Positions 37,856 to 46,743 of a stretch of DNA of 64,000 nt are shown here, piece by piece (the stretch's first letter is position 1; every line of letters starts with the position of its first letter). Source of the DNA: a virus; the IMG/VR virus record IMGVR_UViG_3300018080_000014, positions 1 to 64,000 of that record. One strand, 5' to 3'. The position numbers were made by a program, and so were the translations under genes. The notes beneath the pieces were generated by a model. It had not been told where the DNA came from and ran no database searches. It saw only the letters and a program-made list of their open reading frames with translations.

Positions 37856-38376
37856 TATAATTCAGGTAATTTTGTGGTAGTTCCTTCCTGATCGGCAATT
37901 GCATACGCGGTTCCTCGCGGTACTTCCTTTACTTGTTTCTTGAAGCGCCACTTCTTCCATCGCTTCATTAATTGGAAAAATTTCGTGCGATAGGTGTCAT
38001 GCGGCAATAGCTCGTAGAATCCGCGAGCCATCCCTTTAGCAAAAAAGAACATGGGTTGCCAGCGCTGGAACATTGTTTCCACACGCCCGGAGACTATCCT
38101 TTGCACATCCCCGGAAGCGAACTGGACCTGTCCACGCATGGCTAGCCATTCGAGAGAAAGGGAAAGAGATGCGGCCCATATATATCCATATTGCCGCTTA
38201 TCTGGCAAGTCCTCGATTTCATCAAAGAGTATTGGTTCGTCTTCCAGCCATGATTCCAGATCATCCCTTATCATCCACATGAGGACATCGGGAATATCAT
38301 CTTCTGTTATATCAAAGCCGGAATATTGTAGATACTCCAGTATTTCACTCTTTTCTGCTAATCGAGCATTTACCAT
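37855..38376 (-). CDS. Head-tail connector candidate
   Basis: 173 residues from ATG 38376, preceded by a GGTGG ribosome site and 10 nt after the capsid gene. Helical N-terminus (EKSEILEYLQYSGFDITEDD) as in gp6-type adaptors; basic C-terminus. Longer upstream reading on this frame overlaps the capsid gene and is not used. Confidence 0.65.
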   Translation of the reverse strand: MVNARLAEKSEILEYLQYSGFDITEDDIPDVLMWMIRDDLESWLEDEPILFDEIEDLPDKRQYGYIWAASLSLSLEWLAMRGQVQFASGDVQRIVSGRVETMFQRWQPMFFFAKGMARGFYELLPHDTYRTKFFQLMKRWKKWRFKKQVKEVPRGTAYAIADQEGTTTKLPEL

Positions 38377-38386
38377 GATTGCCACC

Positions 38387-39517
38387 TTACGCCGTTTCTG
38401 GTACGGTTTTTCTAAGCACGACAAGGCTCGAAAAGTCTTCCACGCCCGGTGCGAACTTGAGTTCAAATCGCATCCTGTAGATGTGCGGCTCGTGAGCAAG
38501 ATAGCTGTACGTGTACAGCCCATCACCATTGTGGAACTGGCACGTCTTGCTGGTAAACGTGAATCCAACACGTGGTGCCGTAAGGAACGCGAACTCGTGC
38601 CCACTTTCACGCATGAACCAATACTTGTTCCAGTTCGTCCAACTTGTTGCCGCTTGGTCACCAAGACCCGGCGATCCACGAGCACCAACGTTTGCAGCGT
38701 TTTCCTTGTACGTCTGGGAGCGCACGACGTTGACCTGCATGTTGTAGTTGCTTGCCAATCCACCAAAGAATGCCTGCAGTGTTCCACCAGAAACATCCCT
38801 GACGTACTTGATCCGTTCAAGGATCACGTCATGGTTCTTGAGGATCTTCGCAGTCTTCGTACCAATGAAAAGCTGGTTCAAATCCTCGTCGCCAAGCTGT
38901 TGCTGGTATTCCACGGCATTGTCCATGTCTTTGAATGGATCCGAGTTGGACATATCATCCCACGTCTTGCCCTGCATCCCTTTCAATGATTTGGAAAGGT
39001 CAAACGTGAGCAAGCGATCCGTGATCTGGTTGGAGAAATTCCTGATAGCATGTAAATTACCATACAGGTAGTTCACCAGCTCCAGTTCAACACGCCGCTC
39101 GATGCCACGCACGCAGATTTGCGTGAGTTTCTGCATCTTCGCGGATGTTCCGAAGTTCGCCTCTGGTGCAAATTCCTCGAGGAATTCCTCCGGTTCCATC
39201 GCGAAACCCATCTTGGTCAAGCGGGTTGCCCATTGCTCGGCATTCATGCCGGTCGTGATGTATCGTGTCCTGCCATATGGGGAGTGCATCTCCGAGATCA
39301 TCTGTGGATCCACGATAAGGGGCCACTCAAAATGACTGCCGCCATCTGGTCGTCCTTTCATCTTAGGCATGACTCGCCCGAGAACGGCCTCCCATTTGGA
39401 ATCCCACATGCGCACCATGGGGATAAATGCCTTCTTGAGAAGGGAAATGGGAATTAGGTTGGCATAAGCCATGTTAGGTAATCCCATACCACTTGGATCA
39501 TTAAAGTCCCATGACAT
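38387..39517 (-). CDS. Major capsid protein, HK97 fold
   Basis: 376 residues. Placed between decoration-like protein and connector. Features: an N-arm, a long spine helix (GTSAKMQKLTQICVRGIERR), LFIGTKTAKILKNHDVILER as the A-domain core, and a C-terminal beta strand run (YRMRFELKFAPGVED). No separate N-terminal delta domain; the scaffold is a separate fused gene upstream. Confidence 0.8.
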   Translation of the reverse strand: MSWDFNDPSGMGLPNMAYANLIPISLLKKAFIPMVRMWDSKWEAVLGRVMPKMKGRPDGGSHFEWPLIVDPQMISEMHSPYGRTRYITTGMNAEQWATRLTKMGFAMEPEEFLEEFAPEANFGTSAKMQKLTQICVRGIERRVELELVNYLYGNLHAIRNFSNQITDRLLTFDLSKSLKGMQGKTWDDMSNSDPFKDMDNAVEYQQQLGDEDLNQLFIGTKTAKILKNHDVILERIKYVRDVSGGTLQAFFGGLASNYNMQVNVVRSQTYKENAANVGARGSPGLGDQAATSWTNWNKYWFMRESGHEFAFLTAPRVGFTFTSKTCQFHNGDGLYTYSYLAHEPHIYRMRFELKFAPGVEDFSSLVVLRKTVPETA

Positions 39518-39519
39518 TT

Positions 39520-40017
39520 TTACGACACCACCTTGTTTATCAAGTTAATACCCATCAAGTTCTTTTCACCCGGCTTGATTGGACCACGTTTCACCCATCC
39601 AAGATATTGCTTTCCAGATGCCCACTTCACGGCGCCTCCGGGATATGGTGCAATAGGATCGCCAGTCTGCAATACAGTGGATTCTTCCTTGTTCACCATC
39701 ATTCTCGTGCCGAATTGGCAGAATGAAACGTCTCTCCTGAGATGCCTGAACTCGATATTCTTCAAGGCTTCTGCCACAGTTCCAGTCCCCTTGGGGATCT
39801 GGTCCTCCGACACGCCTATGCAGCGAGCAGCAGAAGTAACATCGGTGTATTCCGCGACATACGTGTAATCGGTATATACTGGTCCGCTACCACTTCCACT
39901 TGTGCCGTCCTCTTTGAGAGGAAACCCGATGCGTACCTGCTTGCCTTCTCGTACCTTGTATGAGCCAGATTCAATTACATCTGCCTCGTCCTGCCTGTTG
40001 AAGAATGGTGCCCCCAT
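39520..40017 (-). CDS. Capsid decoration/stabilising protein candidate
   Basis: 165 residues. Lies between protease/scaffold and capsid genes with 1-nt joins. Beta-rich with a Gly/Ser turn (KEDGTSGSGSGPVYTD) and GDPIAPYPGGAVKWASG, similar in character to head decoration proteins (DUF2190-like). Assigned by position and composition. Confidence 0.6.
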   Translation of the reverse strand: MGAPFFNRQDEADVIESGSYKVREGKQVRIGFPLKEDGTSGSGSGPVYTDYTYVAEYTDVTSAARCIGVSEDQIPKGTGTVAEALKNIEFRHLRRDVSFCQFGTRMMVNKEESTVLQTGDPIAPYPGGAVKWASGKQYLGWVKRGPIKPGEKNLMGINLINKVVS

Positions 40018-41129
40018 TACTTAAGCACCCCCTTCTTCCTGTAGAAGTCCGCCATCGCTCCCTTGAGACTTGGATCCACTGCTTCGAGCACCTCTTCAGG
40101 GGATACGTCACCGCTTATGCCTTGTGTAAACTCGTTGGCCATTTTCTTGGTCTGTTGTTGCCAAGTGGAAATTCGGTTATTTGGATCAAGCGTTTGTGTC
40201 TGGAGACCACGTAACTTGCCTTCAAGCTCCTTCTTGCGAGCTTCAAGCTTTTCTTTGGTCCAGCTCTTGTAGACGCTCCCGAATTCCGGTACGCCTTCCA
40301 GTTCGACAATAGCATCGATAAGCTTCTTCTCGTCACTCCTTTCAAACACGAGCTCGGCTGCTTGTTCCTCGAACTTTCTCTTGAGGACGGTGAAATCCTT
40401 GCTGAGCTTTTCCAGCAACACCCGAGTGCTTTGTTCAGAGGAGATGGAGGCTTCCAGATTTTTCTTTTCCTCATGAGCCCCTTCGAGATCATTCTCAAGC
40501 GCGACGATTTTCTCTTCCAGCTCGCCTTTTTCAAGCGTGAGCTTTTCGAGCATCGTTTCCAGCTCTTGTGAAGTTTTCCCTTCCAAGGAATCAAGAGTGA
40601 TTTTTTCTTGGTCTTCCAATGCTACCACTTCCGATTTTGGAACGCTTAAACAGTCTTTGCAGGCTGGATAATGCGTCCCGGTGTGTTCCACAATATCTGC
40701 CCAATAAGCTACCCCGTTTTCATATTTCACGGTATATTGAAGTGATATTCCAACTGGATCGCTTTCGTTTGCGGATTTTTCAACCCACTTGGCAAATATA
40801 ATATTTTCTTCGAGATCCTTGCCGTTTGGAGCCTTTAATGGAACCCTGTACTCGCTACGCATGAATCTCTTGTTTTCTTCCAATGCTATCCATGACTTGT
40901 TGACACGCCCAAATATTGGTATAACTTTGGAATCATTGCCAGCTGGATGCCTGTGTCTAAAAATAAGTGGATTACCCGGTGATTGCTCCGCCAGAATCTT
41001 CATTACATACTCACAGGCAAAATCCTCGCTAATACTTCTGGCCTCGAAAAAGAATTTGTCATCCTCGTACCGGTACGTGCCGGTAGATTCAAACTGGATT
41101 TTGATCGATTCAGCTGGCATAGCCGTCAC
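40017..41129 (-). CDS. Prohead protease-scaffold fusion candidate
   Basis: 370 residues. The first 165 residues are beta-rich (DPVGISLQYTVKYENGVAYW) and fit a prohead protease domain; a catalytic His may be in FRHRHPAG and Ser in GISLQY, not certain. Residues 170-300 are a long Glu/Lys coiled coil (EKLTLEKGELEEKIVALEND) typical of scaffolds. GTG 41129 or ATG 41120 may start it; a TATA box near 41158 stands just upstream. Confidence 0.7.
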   Translation of the reverse strand: MTAMPAESIKIQFESTGTYRYEDDKFFFEARSISEDFACEYVMKILAEQSPGNPLIFRHRHPAGNDSKVIPIFGRVNKSWIALEENKRFMRSEYRVPLKAPNGKDLEENIIFAKWVEKSANESDPVGISLQYTVKYENGVAYWADIVEHTGTHYPACKDCLSVPKSEVVALEDQEKITLDSLEGKTSQELETMLEKLTLEKGELEEKIVALENDLEGAHEEKKNLEASISSEQSTRVLLEKLSKDFTVLKRKFEEQAAELVFERSDEKKLIDAIVELEGVPEFGSVYKSWTKEKLEARKKELEGKLRGLQTQTLDPNNRISTWQQQTKKMANEFTQGISGDVSPEEVLEAVDPSLKGAMADFYRKKGVLK

Positions 41130-41153
41130 TATGAGATAGAATTGTCCCTACGC

Positions 41154-41166
41154 ATATATAAACCTT
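41154..41166 (-). promoter_or_regulatory. Internal late promoter (TATA) before capsid genes
   Basis: On the minus strand GGTTTATATATG in the 38-nt gap upstream of the protease/scaffold gene. Transcription would start near 41132, 3 nt before GTG 41129 or about 12 nt before ATG 41120. Would raise capsid gene expression over the terminase and portal genes. Confidence 0.6.
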
Positions 41167-41167
41167 G

Positions 41168-41611
41168 CTACAATAACATGCTGATGAAGGCCAGCAAGAT
41201 GCAAACTACCCCGTTGAGTAGCAGGTATGCATCGGTCCTCCTGACCGACATCCTGTCCCCCTTCTTGATGTATATCAAGTACGTTCCCGTTTTCGTCCCG
41301 TTTGGTGGTTTCAAGTCGGCAAGCAGGTGAACGCCATACATTACACAAAACGCGGCTGCACCGTTGAAACTTCCTTCCCAGAACCCGAGCATGAACACGC
41401 CCAAGGGGATGATAGCAGAATGCCAGAACCAATGCCTGTGCTTCGTGGCACCGTTCTTATCTACCTTTCTGGTATCCATGTCTGGTAGTGAGAAGGAAAC
41501 AAGTGCCACCAGATCTAGCTTGCCAAAGCGCGGATTATCAAACAATGCCACGAGCACGAATACCACGATAACACATGGTATCCCCGTGAGAGCATGTTGC
41601 CACCATTTCAT
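41168..41611 (-). CDS. YdjM-like membrane-bound metal-dependent hydrolase
   Basis: 147 residues with about four hydrophobic segments. LPDMDTR and KHRHWFWHSAI match the D-x-D-T and H-R-x-(W/F)-x-H-S metal-site pattern of the YdjM (LexA-binding, inner-membrane hydrolase) family. Substrate of the family is unclear. Unusual inside a head module; it might modify host membrane or act in assembly at the membrane. Confidence 0.7.
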   Translation of the reverse strand: MKWWQHALTGIPCVIVVFVLVALFDNPRFGKLDLVALVSFSLPDMDTRKVDKNGATKHRHWFWHSAIIPLGVFMLGFWEGSFNGAAAFCVMYGVHLLADLKPPNGTKTGTYLIYIKKGDRMSVRRTDAYLLLNGVVCILLAFISMLL

Positions 41612-41883
41612 TCACTGTCACCAAAATCAACAACATTGATACCTTTCACGTTTTTCACGTGCTCGTTTAAATCCGTACCACAATCGTGCATTTTTGGATT
41701 CCACTTGGTCGGATCCCACATTTCTGGCTTCTTCTCGCTTTCTTCAACCTGCTTCTGGTAACACTTCTCGCATAGGCGCGTTTCTTCTTCCCAGTAGTAT
41801 TCATCAACGCTATCCATGCCTGTTGGCTTCTTTGCCTCGAATTCCTCGTTGCACTTCTCGCATACCTTAATAACCTTGTTCAA
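41608..41883 (-). CDS. Small zinc-binding protein
   Basis: 91 residues from TTG 41883, preceded by GAGGAGGA at a good distance. CEKCNEEF...CEKCYQKQ forms a zinc ribbon; the C-terminus is acidic. Overlaps the neighbouring genes on both sides. Confidence 0.6.
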   Translation of the reverse strand: MNKVIKVCEKCNEEFEAKKPTGMDSVDEYYWEEETRLCEKCYQKQVEESEKKPEMWDPTKWNPKMHDCGTDLNEHVKNVKGINVVDFGDSE

Positions 41884-42250
41884 ACTGATCCTCCTCTATT
41901 GTTCCAATTGGTCTTTTTCGTGATTGGTTGGCGATGAGAAACTCGTGCGATTTTGAATCCTGATTATTTGGACATCCTTCTGTATCGCAGCCCATGACTA
42001 TCGCATTATTGGATTCATCCACCACATCCATGGGTTTTCCACAGAATCTACATGGAACGGGTATTGGAAACGATTTTTTCGTCACGCCAAACCTATGGTA
42101 ATCTTCTCGCTTGTTGTGCGTTATTTCTCGCAATCCAGCATCTATGTGCCTGCCTATATTGTCAACTCCACGTGGCATCCATTGCTTCGGTTGATCATAT
42201 GGAATGTCAATGTGGAATTTCCGTAGCTTGCTTTCAAGTTTCGATGTCAT
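41867..42250 (-). CDS. Small zinc-binding protein
   Basis: 127 residues. CRFCGKPMDVV...CDTEGCPNN is a zinc ribbon in the middle; flanks are charged. ATG 42250 overlaps the preceding stop (in-frame GTG 42253 also possible). Function unknown; part of the head module by position. Confidence 0.6.
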   Translation of the reverse strand: MTSKLESKLRKFHIDIPYDQPKQWMPRGVDNIGRHIDAGLREITHNKREDYHRFGVTKKSFPIPVPCRFCGKPMDVVDESNNAIVMGCDTEGCPNNQDSKSHEFLIANQSRKRPIGTIEEDQFEQGY

Positions 42251-42873
42251 CACGGGACACCAGATATGTTTGATGCCAGCGCATTCGTGGCACCTTGTAA
42301 TATTCTTGCCATCGCAGAGACGTATTCTGCCATTGCACCAGCAGTATTCAAGTATGGTCTTGGTGGCACGTTCTTCTTACCATTGAACCACCCTATATGT
42401 ATTATCAACGAGAGAGCAGGGGCGTCTATCCCTGCCAGCGGATGTATGTTGCCCGTCGTTTGGTATCCTACCCTTATCTCGGGCGGATTGGATAAGTTAA
42501 GGCCGCCAGCAATCCATGCGGTGAGCTCACGCTCAAGGAATCCCGTGAGGACTGCCCTGTGACCCGGCCCAAGGGCGAATGGTGGTGCAGGTACTTGGAA
42601 TGTCGTGCCTTGGCTATCGACAAACCATCGTTTGCCGCTCCATATTTTATCCTTTTCTTCCACCCATGACTGCGATAGTGGTGGACCATCTGACAGGTCG
42701 GCTCGCAGCCTGTCACGTGCAATGCGTTCCACCTCGTCGCGAATATCGTTCAAGGCTTGCTGGATGATGGCGGTATTCGCTCTCGATAACCTGCCTCTCC
42801 TGTTGCCACTAAGGCGGCGTATCGCCCTGATGAACTGTATCATCTGGTTCGGATTCATGCTAACGCTTACCAT
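42250..42873 (-). CDS. Head/tail morphogenesis protein (gpG / HK97 gp10-like)
   Basis: 207 residues. An N-terminal helix pair with Arg-rich part (IRAIRRLSGNRRGRLS), then GLNLSNPPEIRVGYQTTGN and the conserved PPRPYLNTAG end seen in virion morphogenesis and gp10-type tail-completion proteins (PRPFL motif). Directly downstream of the portal. Confidence 0.7.
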   Translation of the reverse strand: MVSVSMNPNQMIQFIRAIRRLSGNRRGRLSRANTAIIQQALNDIRDEVERIARDRLRADLSDGPPLSQSWVEEKDKIWSGKRWFVDSQGTTFQVPAPPFALGPGHRAVLTGFLERELTAWIAGGLNLSNPPEIRVGYQTTGNIHPLAGIDAPALSLIIHIGWFNGKKNVPPRPYLNTAGAMAEYVSAMARILQGATNALASNISGVP

Positions 42874-44364
42874 TCATTCCGCCTTTGTACTTGCTCGTTC
42901 CTGTCCACCATTGATTCCGCCATTCATGCTCATCTTGGTGGAATTCATTTCCTCGAATTTTGATTGGAGTTTCTTCGCGACTGCTGGATCCAGCTCATCC
43001 ATCACTGATCCCCATATGCCTTGAAGGATCTGGCGTGGTTCGTTCCAATCCTCGTAGAACATCTTATCAGCAGCGATGCCGACCGCTTCCACGAGATCTT
43101 TCACCTTCTCGATTATTGTTGGTGGAAATCTTATGGAAAATTCACTTCTCCGTGGTGTCCTCCCGTTTCTTGGCAGGAGGATGTTACGGAAGAAGGGTTC
43201 AAGCCTGTTCTTGTACTTGCCGATGAGGCCCTGTATGTACCTGACTTGTTGCTGATCGAGCGATTTGGATGTTGCCAGTTCTGTACCAGATGTAGAACGA
43301 AGTCCCATGGAACCCATGAGACCAAGCATTATTTGTTCGTCATACAGGTGGATAGCATCTATAAATATCTGTGAACTCTTTGCCGTGCTCTTGGAGAGTA
43401 TTTCCACCTTGTTGTAACCGGGAGTTGCCATGGCACCAAAGTTGCGCATGTTTATCAGGGATTCGAGCAGCATGTCACGTTCACGCTTGAACTCCTCGTC
43501 ATCTTCTGGCATGTACGAGTTGGGGTCGCCCGTGTACCCGACCTTTATTGGTGACCACTCGCGCTCCGCGAAATTTCTCATGTACCACCGCACCCACCGC
43601 TTGTCGGCCATGATGTCGAGCAATGCTGATACCGGGGGCCGCCGGAAGAACTCGAATTCCATCATGGTGTCAGGTTTATTTGGAACGACGATGTATTCCA
43701 TCTGTGTCTCGCCAGCATATAGCTGGAGAACGCTGCTGTTGATGTCGGTGATTGATTTTATCATCGGAGCACGTGATTTCACCCAGTTAAAGAATCCAGA
43801 TGACGTGTAAAACGTCTTGTTGAGCTTCCTTGCTGCTTGGACATAACATTCATATCCAGCTACTGGATCCTTTACTTTTGCTACGGTAAGTGGATCCAAT
43901 CTTGCTAAGTCGATGCCATACTCGTTATCATCGCTGTAGAGTATTCTCCATACGCTCTTGTTGTGTACATGGTTATCAACGAGGGTGTCAGATGCGAGAT
44001 CGTATATGTCTTGGTTGCTCTCGTTTATGCGCTCGCACCACCCTTCCACGATTTCCTTGTCCTCGGGATTGTCGCTGTTCACCTTTATCCCGGTTGAAAA
44101 TATCGTATATGCCAGTATATACGTCCACGATATTGCTATGGGTGACCTCCAGAAGCAAATCTCCCTGTTCGTGGCGGTATCGGGTATATCATTAATGTAC
44201 AGCTTGCGGAGCGTGTCGTTTATTGGTGACATCTTCAGTATTAAATCCAAGTATGTCACCAAAGATGGCGCTCCTGCCAGTACTGTTGGTTTTCTGTATA
44301 TCTTCGTGTTTAAGGAGAGACTCCTTCCAGGATTACTTCCACGCATCACTATCATGTTGTTCAC
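42874..44364 (-). CDS. Portal protein
   Basis: 496 residues, between terminase and head genes. Features: WRILYSDDNEYGIDLARLDP, a wing and stem, LMGSMGLRSTSGTELATSKS and IGKYKNRLEPFFRNILLPRN, typical of portal crown/stem helices. Forms the dodecameric DNA channel and packaging motor dock. Confidence 0.85.
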   Translation of the reverse strand: MNNMIVMRGSNPGRSLSLNTKIYRKPTVLAGAPSLVTYLDLILKMSPINDTLRKLYINDIPDTATNREICFWRSPIAISWTYILAYTIFSTGIKVNSDNPEDKEIVEGWCERINESNQDIYDLASDTLVDNHVHNKSVWRILYSDDNEYGIDLARLDPLTVAKVKDPVAGYECYVQAARKLNKTFYTSSGFFNWVKSRAPMIKSITDINSSVLQLYAGETQMEYIVVPNKPDTMMEFEFFRRPPVSALLDIMADKRWVRWYMRNFAEREWSPIKVGYTGDPNSYMPEDDEEFKRERDMLLESLINMRNFGAMATPGYNKVEILSKSTAKSSQIFIDAIHLYDEQIMLGLMGSMGLRSTSGTELATSKSLDQQQVRYIQGLIGKYKNRLEPFFRNILLPRNGRTPRRSEFSIRFPPTIIEKVKDLVEAVGIAADKMFYEDWNEPRQILQGIWGSVMDELDPAVAKKLQSKFEEMNSTKMSMNGGINGGQERASTKAE

Positions 44365-46190
44365 GCAAGTCTTGTTGCCAGAGATACAAATGGCTTCTTT
44401 CTACACGCCCAGTACGCCAGCGCATGGGCGATTACCCTGTCATCGTGTGCCGATTGGGTCCCGTACTTTGGTTTCTTGCTTTCCGTTATGTCGTAACCGA
44501 ACTTGAGCATTTCATCCCAAAAGTCCCTTACCTCTGGAAGATCATACTGTGGTATGGCGATGTCGCCTCTTTTGGTATATCCTTCCACGAGATTGTCCAC
44601 GAGATCAATCTTGGATTGCGTGTCGAAGATGAATCCCTTGTGTCTCTTCTTGGAATACAACCCGGTGCTCTTGTCCGGCTTGTTATCGAATATTTTCGTT
44701 CGCAGGCGCTCCCCGGGTGGCATCCTTACCTCGATCTCGTCTATCCTGCCGTTCGGTTTCGCTACCTGTATTACTATGCGACCAAGCCTTTTAAGTATTT
44801 GCAGATCATTCCACATATCATCCATGACAGGATCTCCTACTCCCGTGGCATCAGGGACAATCCATACTGGATTAAACAATGCGACTACTTGTAAAAACTT
44901 TGGTCGTATGTCAACGTAATCGAGATTGCTATATTGTCCACCAATGGTGAACATGTAATCCCACAACGCTTTTTCTTGTTTCCAGTCATAATGCATCACG
45001 TTAAGGGCGCTAGCATCATGCGTCTTGCCAAAATCCATGCCTATGACGTAGTTCTTGATATTCTTTCTCGGGCTTGGCACGTTGTTGAGACCCATCATCA
45101 CCGCGCGCTCCAGTAGTTCCATGCTGAACACGGCGGAACCTTCCTTGATGATTTCGCCAAGAATCTCCTGCCTTGCTTTTGGAGTATTGCCGGCAAGCCA
45201 CAACTCGTACTCGATTTCTTCACGCGTCTTCCACGAGCAGGTCCACGGATCGACTGGAACTACAGTGATAGCCCCGACACCATACATCCACCTGTTCCCG
45301 CCGCAGACGGGACAGTTTGGTAACTTCATTGGTAGAGCATGTGTGCCAAACTTGGTGATGAACTGGCGCATGAGTTGTGATTCCTGCTTGAATGTTGCTT
45401 GGCATACTTTGCCGTTCACGACGTTTGCGCATACTATCGGGCGAGTTTCCATGCCCATGGTATAGTGCCTGATGAATTCCCCACGATAACCAGCAGGGGT
45501 AGAAAGTAGAATCCAGCGTTTTCCGACACGCCTGAATGTTTTCAGCACGACATCAGTCATGATCTCCTCATCTATCCACGCGGCTTCGTCCACCAGCCCG
45601 AGGTGCAGTGAACGGCCACGGACGCCTCTCGACGCAGGGTAAGCAGTGGCGGTGACCCGGCCGCCAGATTTTATTATTTTTGTAACATTGCTGGACTCTA
45701 CCATGTAGCCAAATGGTGAGTTTTCGACAAAGATTTTTATCTTGTCCATTATTTCCTTGGCACCATCCTCGTTGATGGAGAACGTGCCAATGCGGTATCG
45801 CTTGTTCATGAAGATGAACGCGCATGCTGCTGCTATTGCCACGGCAGTGGTCTTGCCAAACTGGCGAGGCCATATCATCACGATCTCTTTCGGGCGGTCA
45901 CCTTCTGGTATTACCCACGGGTACTGGTAAATATTGTACCCGAATTGTATGGAACGGATTGCCGCTTTCTGTGATTCTTCAAGGACGAGGGGCATGTCCT
46001 CGTCTTCCGGGTTTGGCAGCCAGTATTCTGCAAAAGATGCCCAGTCGAACAACGATTGTTGGAACTTTATGAATTCTGTTTCATCCTTTTCCGGGTCTAT
46101 GCCCATCGTCTCGAATTGTTCCCATAAGAACTTGGTGTCACATCCAGATGATATGTCTCCTCCACCCATTCCAGCAGGCACTGCGCTCAT
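44361..46190 (-). CDS. terL: Terminase large subunit with inserted zinc ribbon
   Basis: 609 residues. ATPase: Walker A-like PRQFGKTT (108-115), Walker B LGLVDEAAW with D201-E202, coupling motif LLSTPAG. Nuclease: D386 in IGMDFGKTHD, D447 in VPDATGVGD, D583-D584 in SAHDDRVIAHA. Four cysteines C254, C263, C293, C296 make a zinc ribbon between the two domains, an addition not in standard TerL. Packages DNA into proheads. Confidence 0.93.
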   Translation of the reverse strand: MSAVPAGMGGGDISSGCDTKFLWEQFETMGIDPEKDETEFIKFQQSLFDWASFAEYWLPNPEDEDMPLVLEESQKAAIRSIQFGYNIYQYPWVIPEGDRPKEIVMIWPRQFGKTTAVAIAAACAFIFMNKRYRIGTFSINEDGAKEIMDKIKIFVENSPFGYMVESSNVTKIIKSGGRVTATAYPASRGVRGRSLHLGLVDEAAWIDEEIMTDVVLKTFRRVGKRWILLSTPAGYRGEFIRHYTMGMETRPIVCANVVNGKVCQATFKQESQLMRQFITKFGTHALPMKLPNCPVCGGNRWMYGVGAITVVPVDPWTCSWKTREEIEYELWLAGNTPKARQEILGEIIKEGSAVFSMELLERAVMMGLNNVPSPRKNIKNYVIGMDFGKTHDASALNVMHYDWKQEKALWDYMFTIGGQYSNLDYVDIRPKFLQVVALFNPVWIVPDATGVGDPVMDDMWNDLQILKRLGRIVIQVAKPNGRIDEIEVRMPPGERLRTKIFDNKPDKSTGLYSKKRHKGFIFDTQSKIDLVDNLVEGYTKRGDIAIPQYDLPEVRDFWDEMLKFGYDITESKKPKYGTQSAHDDRVIAHALAYWACRKKPFVSLATRLA

Positions 46191-46738
46191 TCAACCACCT
46201 CTACTTCCTCGAGCGCAAGCCGCTTTGCCTGCATCTCCTTGAGGAACTGTATCTTGAAATCCTCCGACACGTCCTGCCTGCTTTCCATGATCATTTGCAC
46301 GACCTGCAATTTCGTGATGTGTACCTTGTCCTGCTCGGGTTCCGTCATCTTGTGGAGGTCATTCAGCTGTTCTGACATCTGCTTGAGGTAGCCCAAGAGT
46401 TGTGGGTGGGGTTTTCCAGGCGCGCCGTGATCGTACAACTCCACTGCGACACTCTTGGTCACCATGTACAGGAGATTTTTTTCACGTATGGTGTCTATCG
46501 GTGCATGGAATGCGATGTCGAGGTCAACAGGCACGAAATTGACCATTTTTGACGATTTTTCGTCATTTTCGGACAATTCCGCGCTGGTTGCCTCTTCCAT
46601 TGCTTCTTCCCCGGAAATTTCGAGTATTTTCGACTCTTCCGCGTGTAACTGGTCGAGAATCCTTTCGGTTTCCTTTGGATGGAGTTCGACTTCATCCAAG
46701 TGTGGTATCTTGACCTTTACCCTATGCTTTGTATACAC
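46187..46738 (-). CDS. Possible terminase small subunit
   Basis: 183 residues from GTG 46738. Directly upstream of terL, with 4-nt overlap, in the position of TerS. Charged helical ends (ESKILEISGEEAMEEATSAE; SEDFKIQFLKEMQAKRLALE) are consistent with a TerS oligomer; no clear helix-turn-helix is visible, so the assignment is positional. Confidence 0.5.
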   Translation of the reverse strand: MYTKHRVKVKIPHLDEVELHPKETERILDQLHAEESKILEISGEEAMEEATSAELSENDEKSSKMVNFVPVDLDIAFHAPIDTIREKNLLYMVTKSVAVELYDHGAPGKPHPQLLGYLKQMSEQLNDLHKMTEPEQDKVHITKLQVVQMIMESRQDVSEDFKIQFLKEMQAKRLALEEVEVVE

Positions 46739-46743
46739 CGTGT

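Noticed and set aside
37855-38820. Connector protein extended upstream to about 321 residues
   Set aside because: The extension lies fully inside the capsid gene in another frame and is Arg/Ser/Thr-rich; ATG 38376 with a GGTGG ribosome site is a better start.
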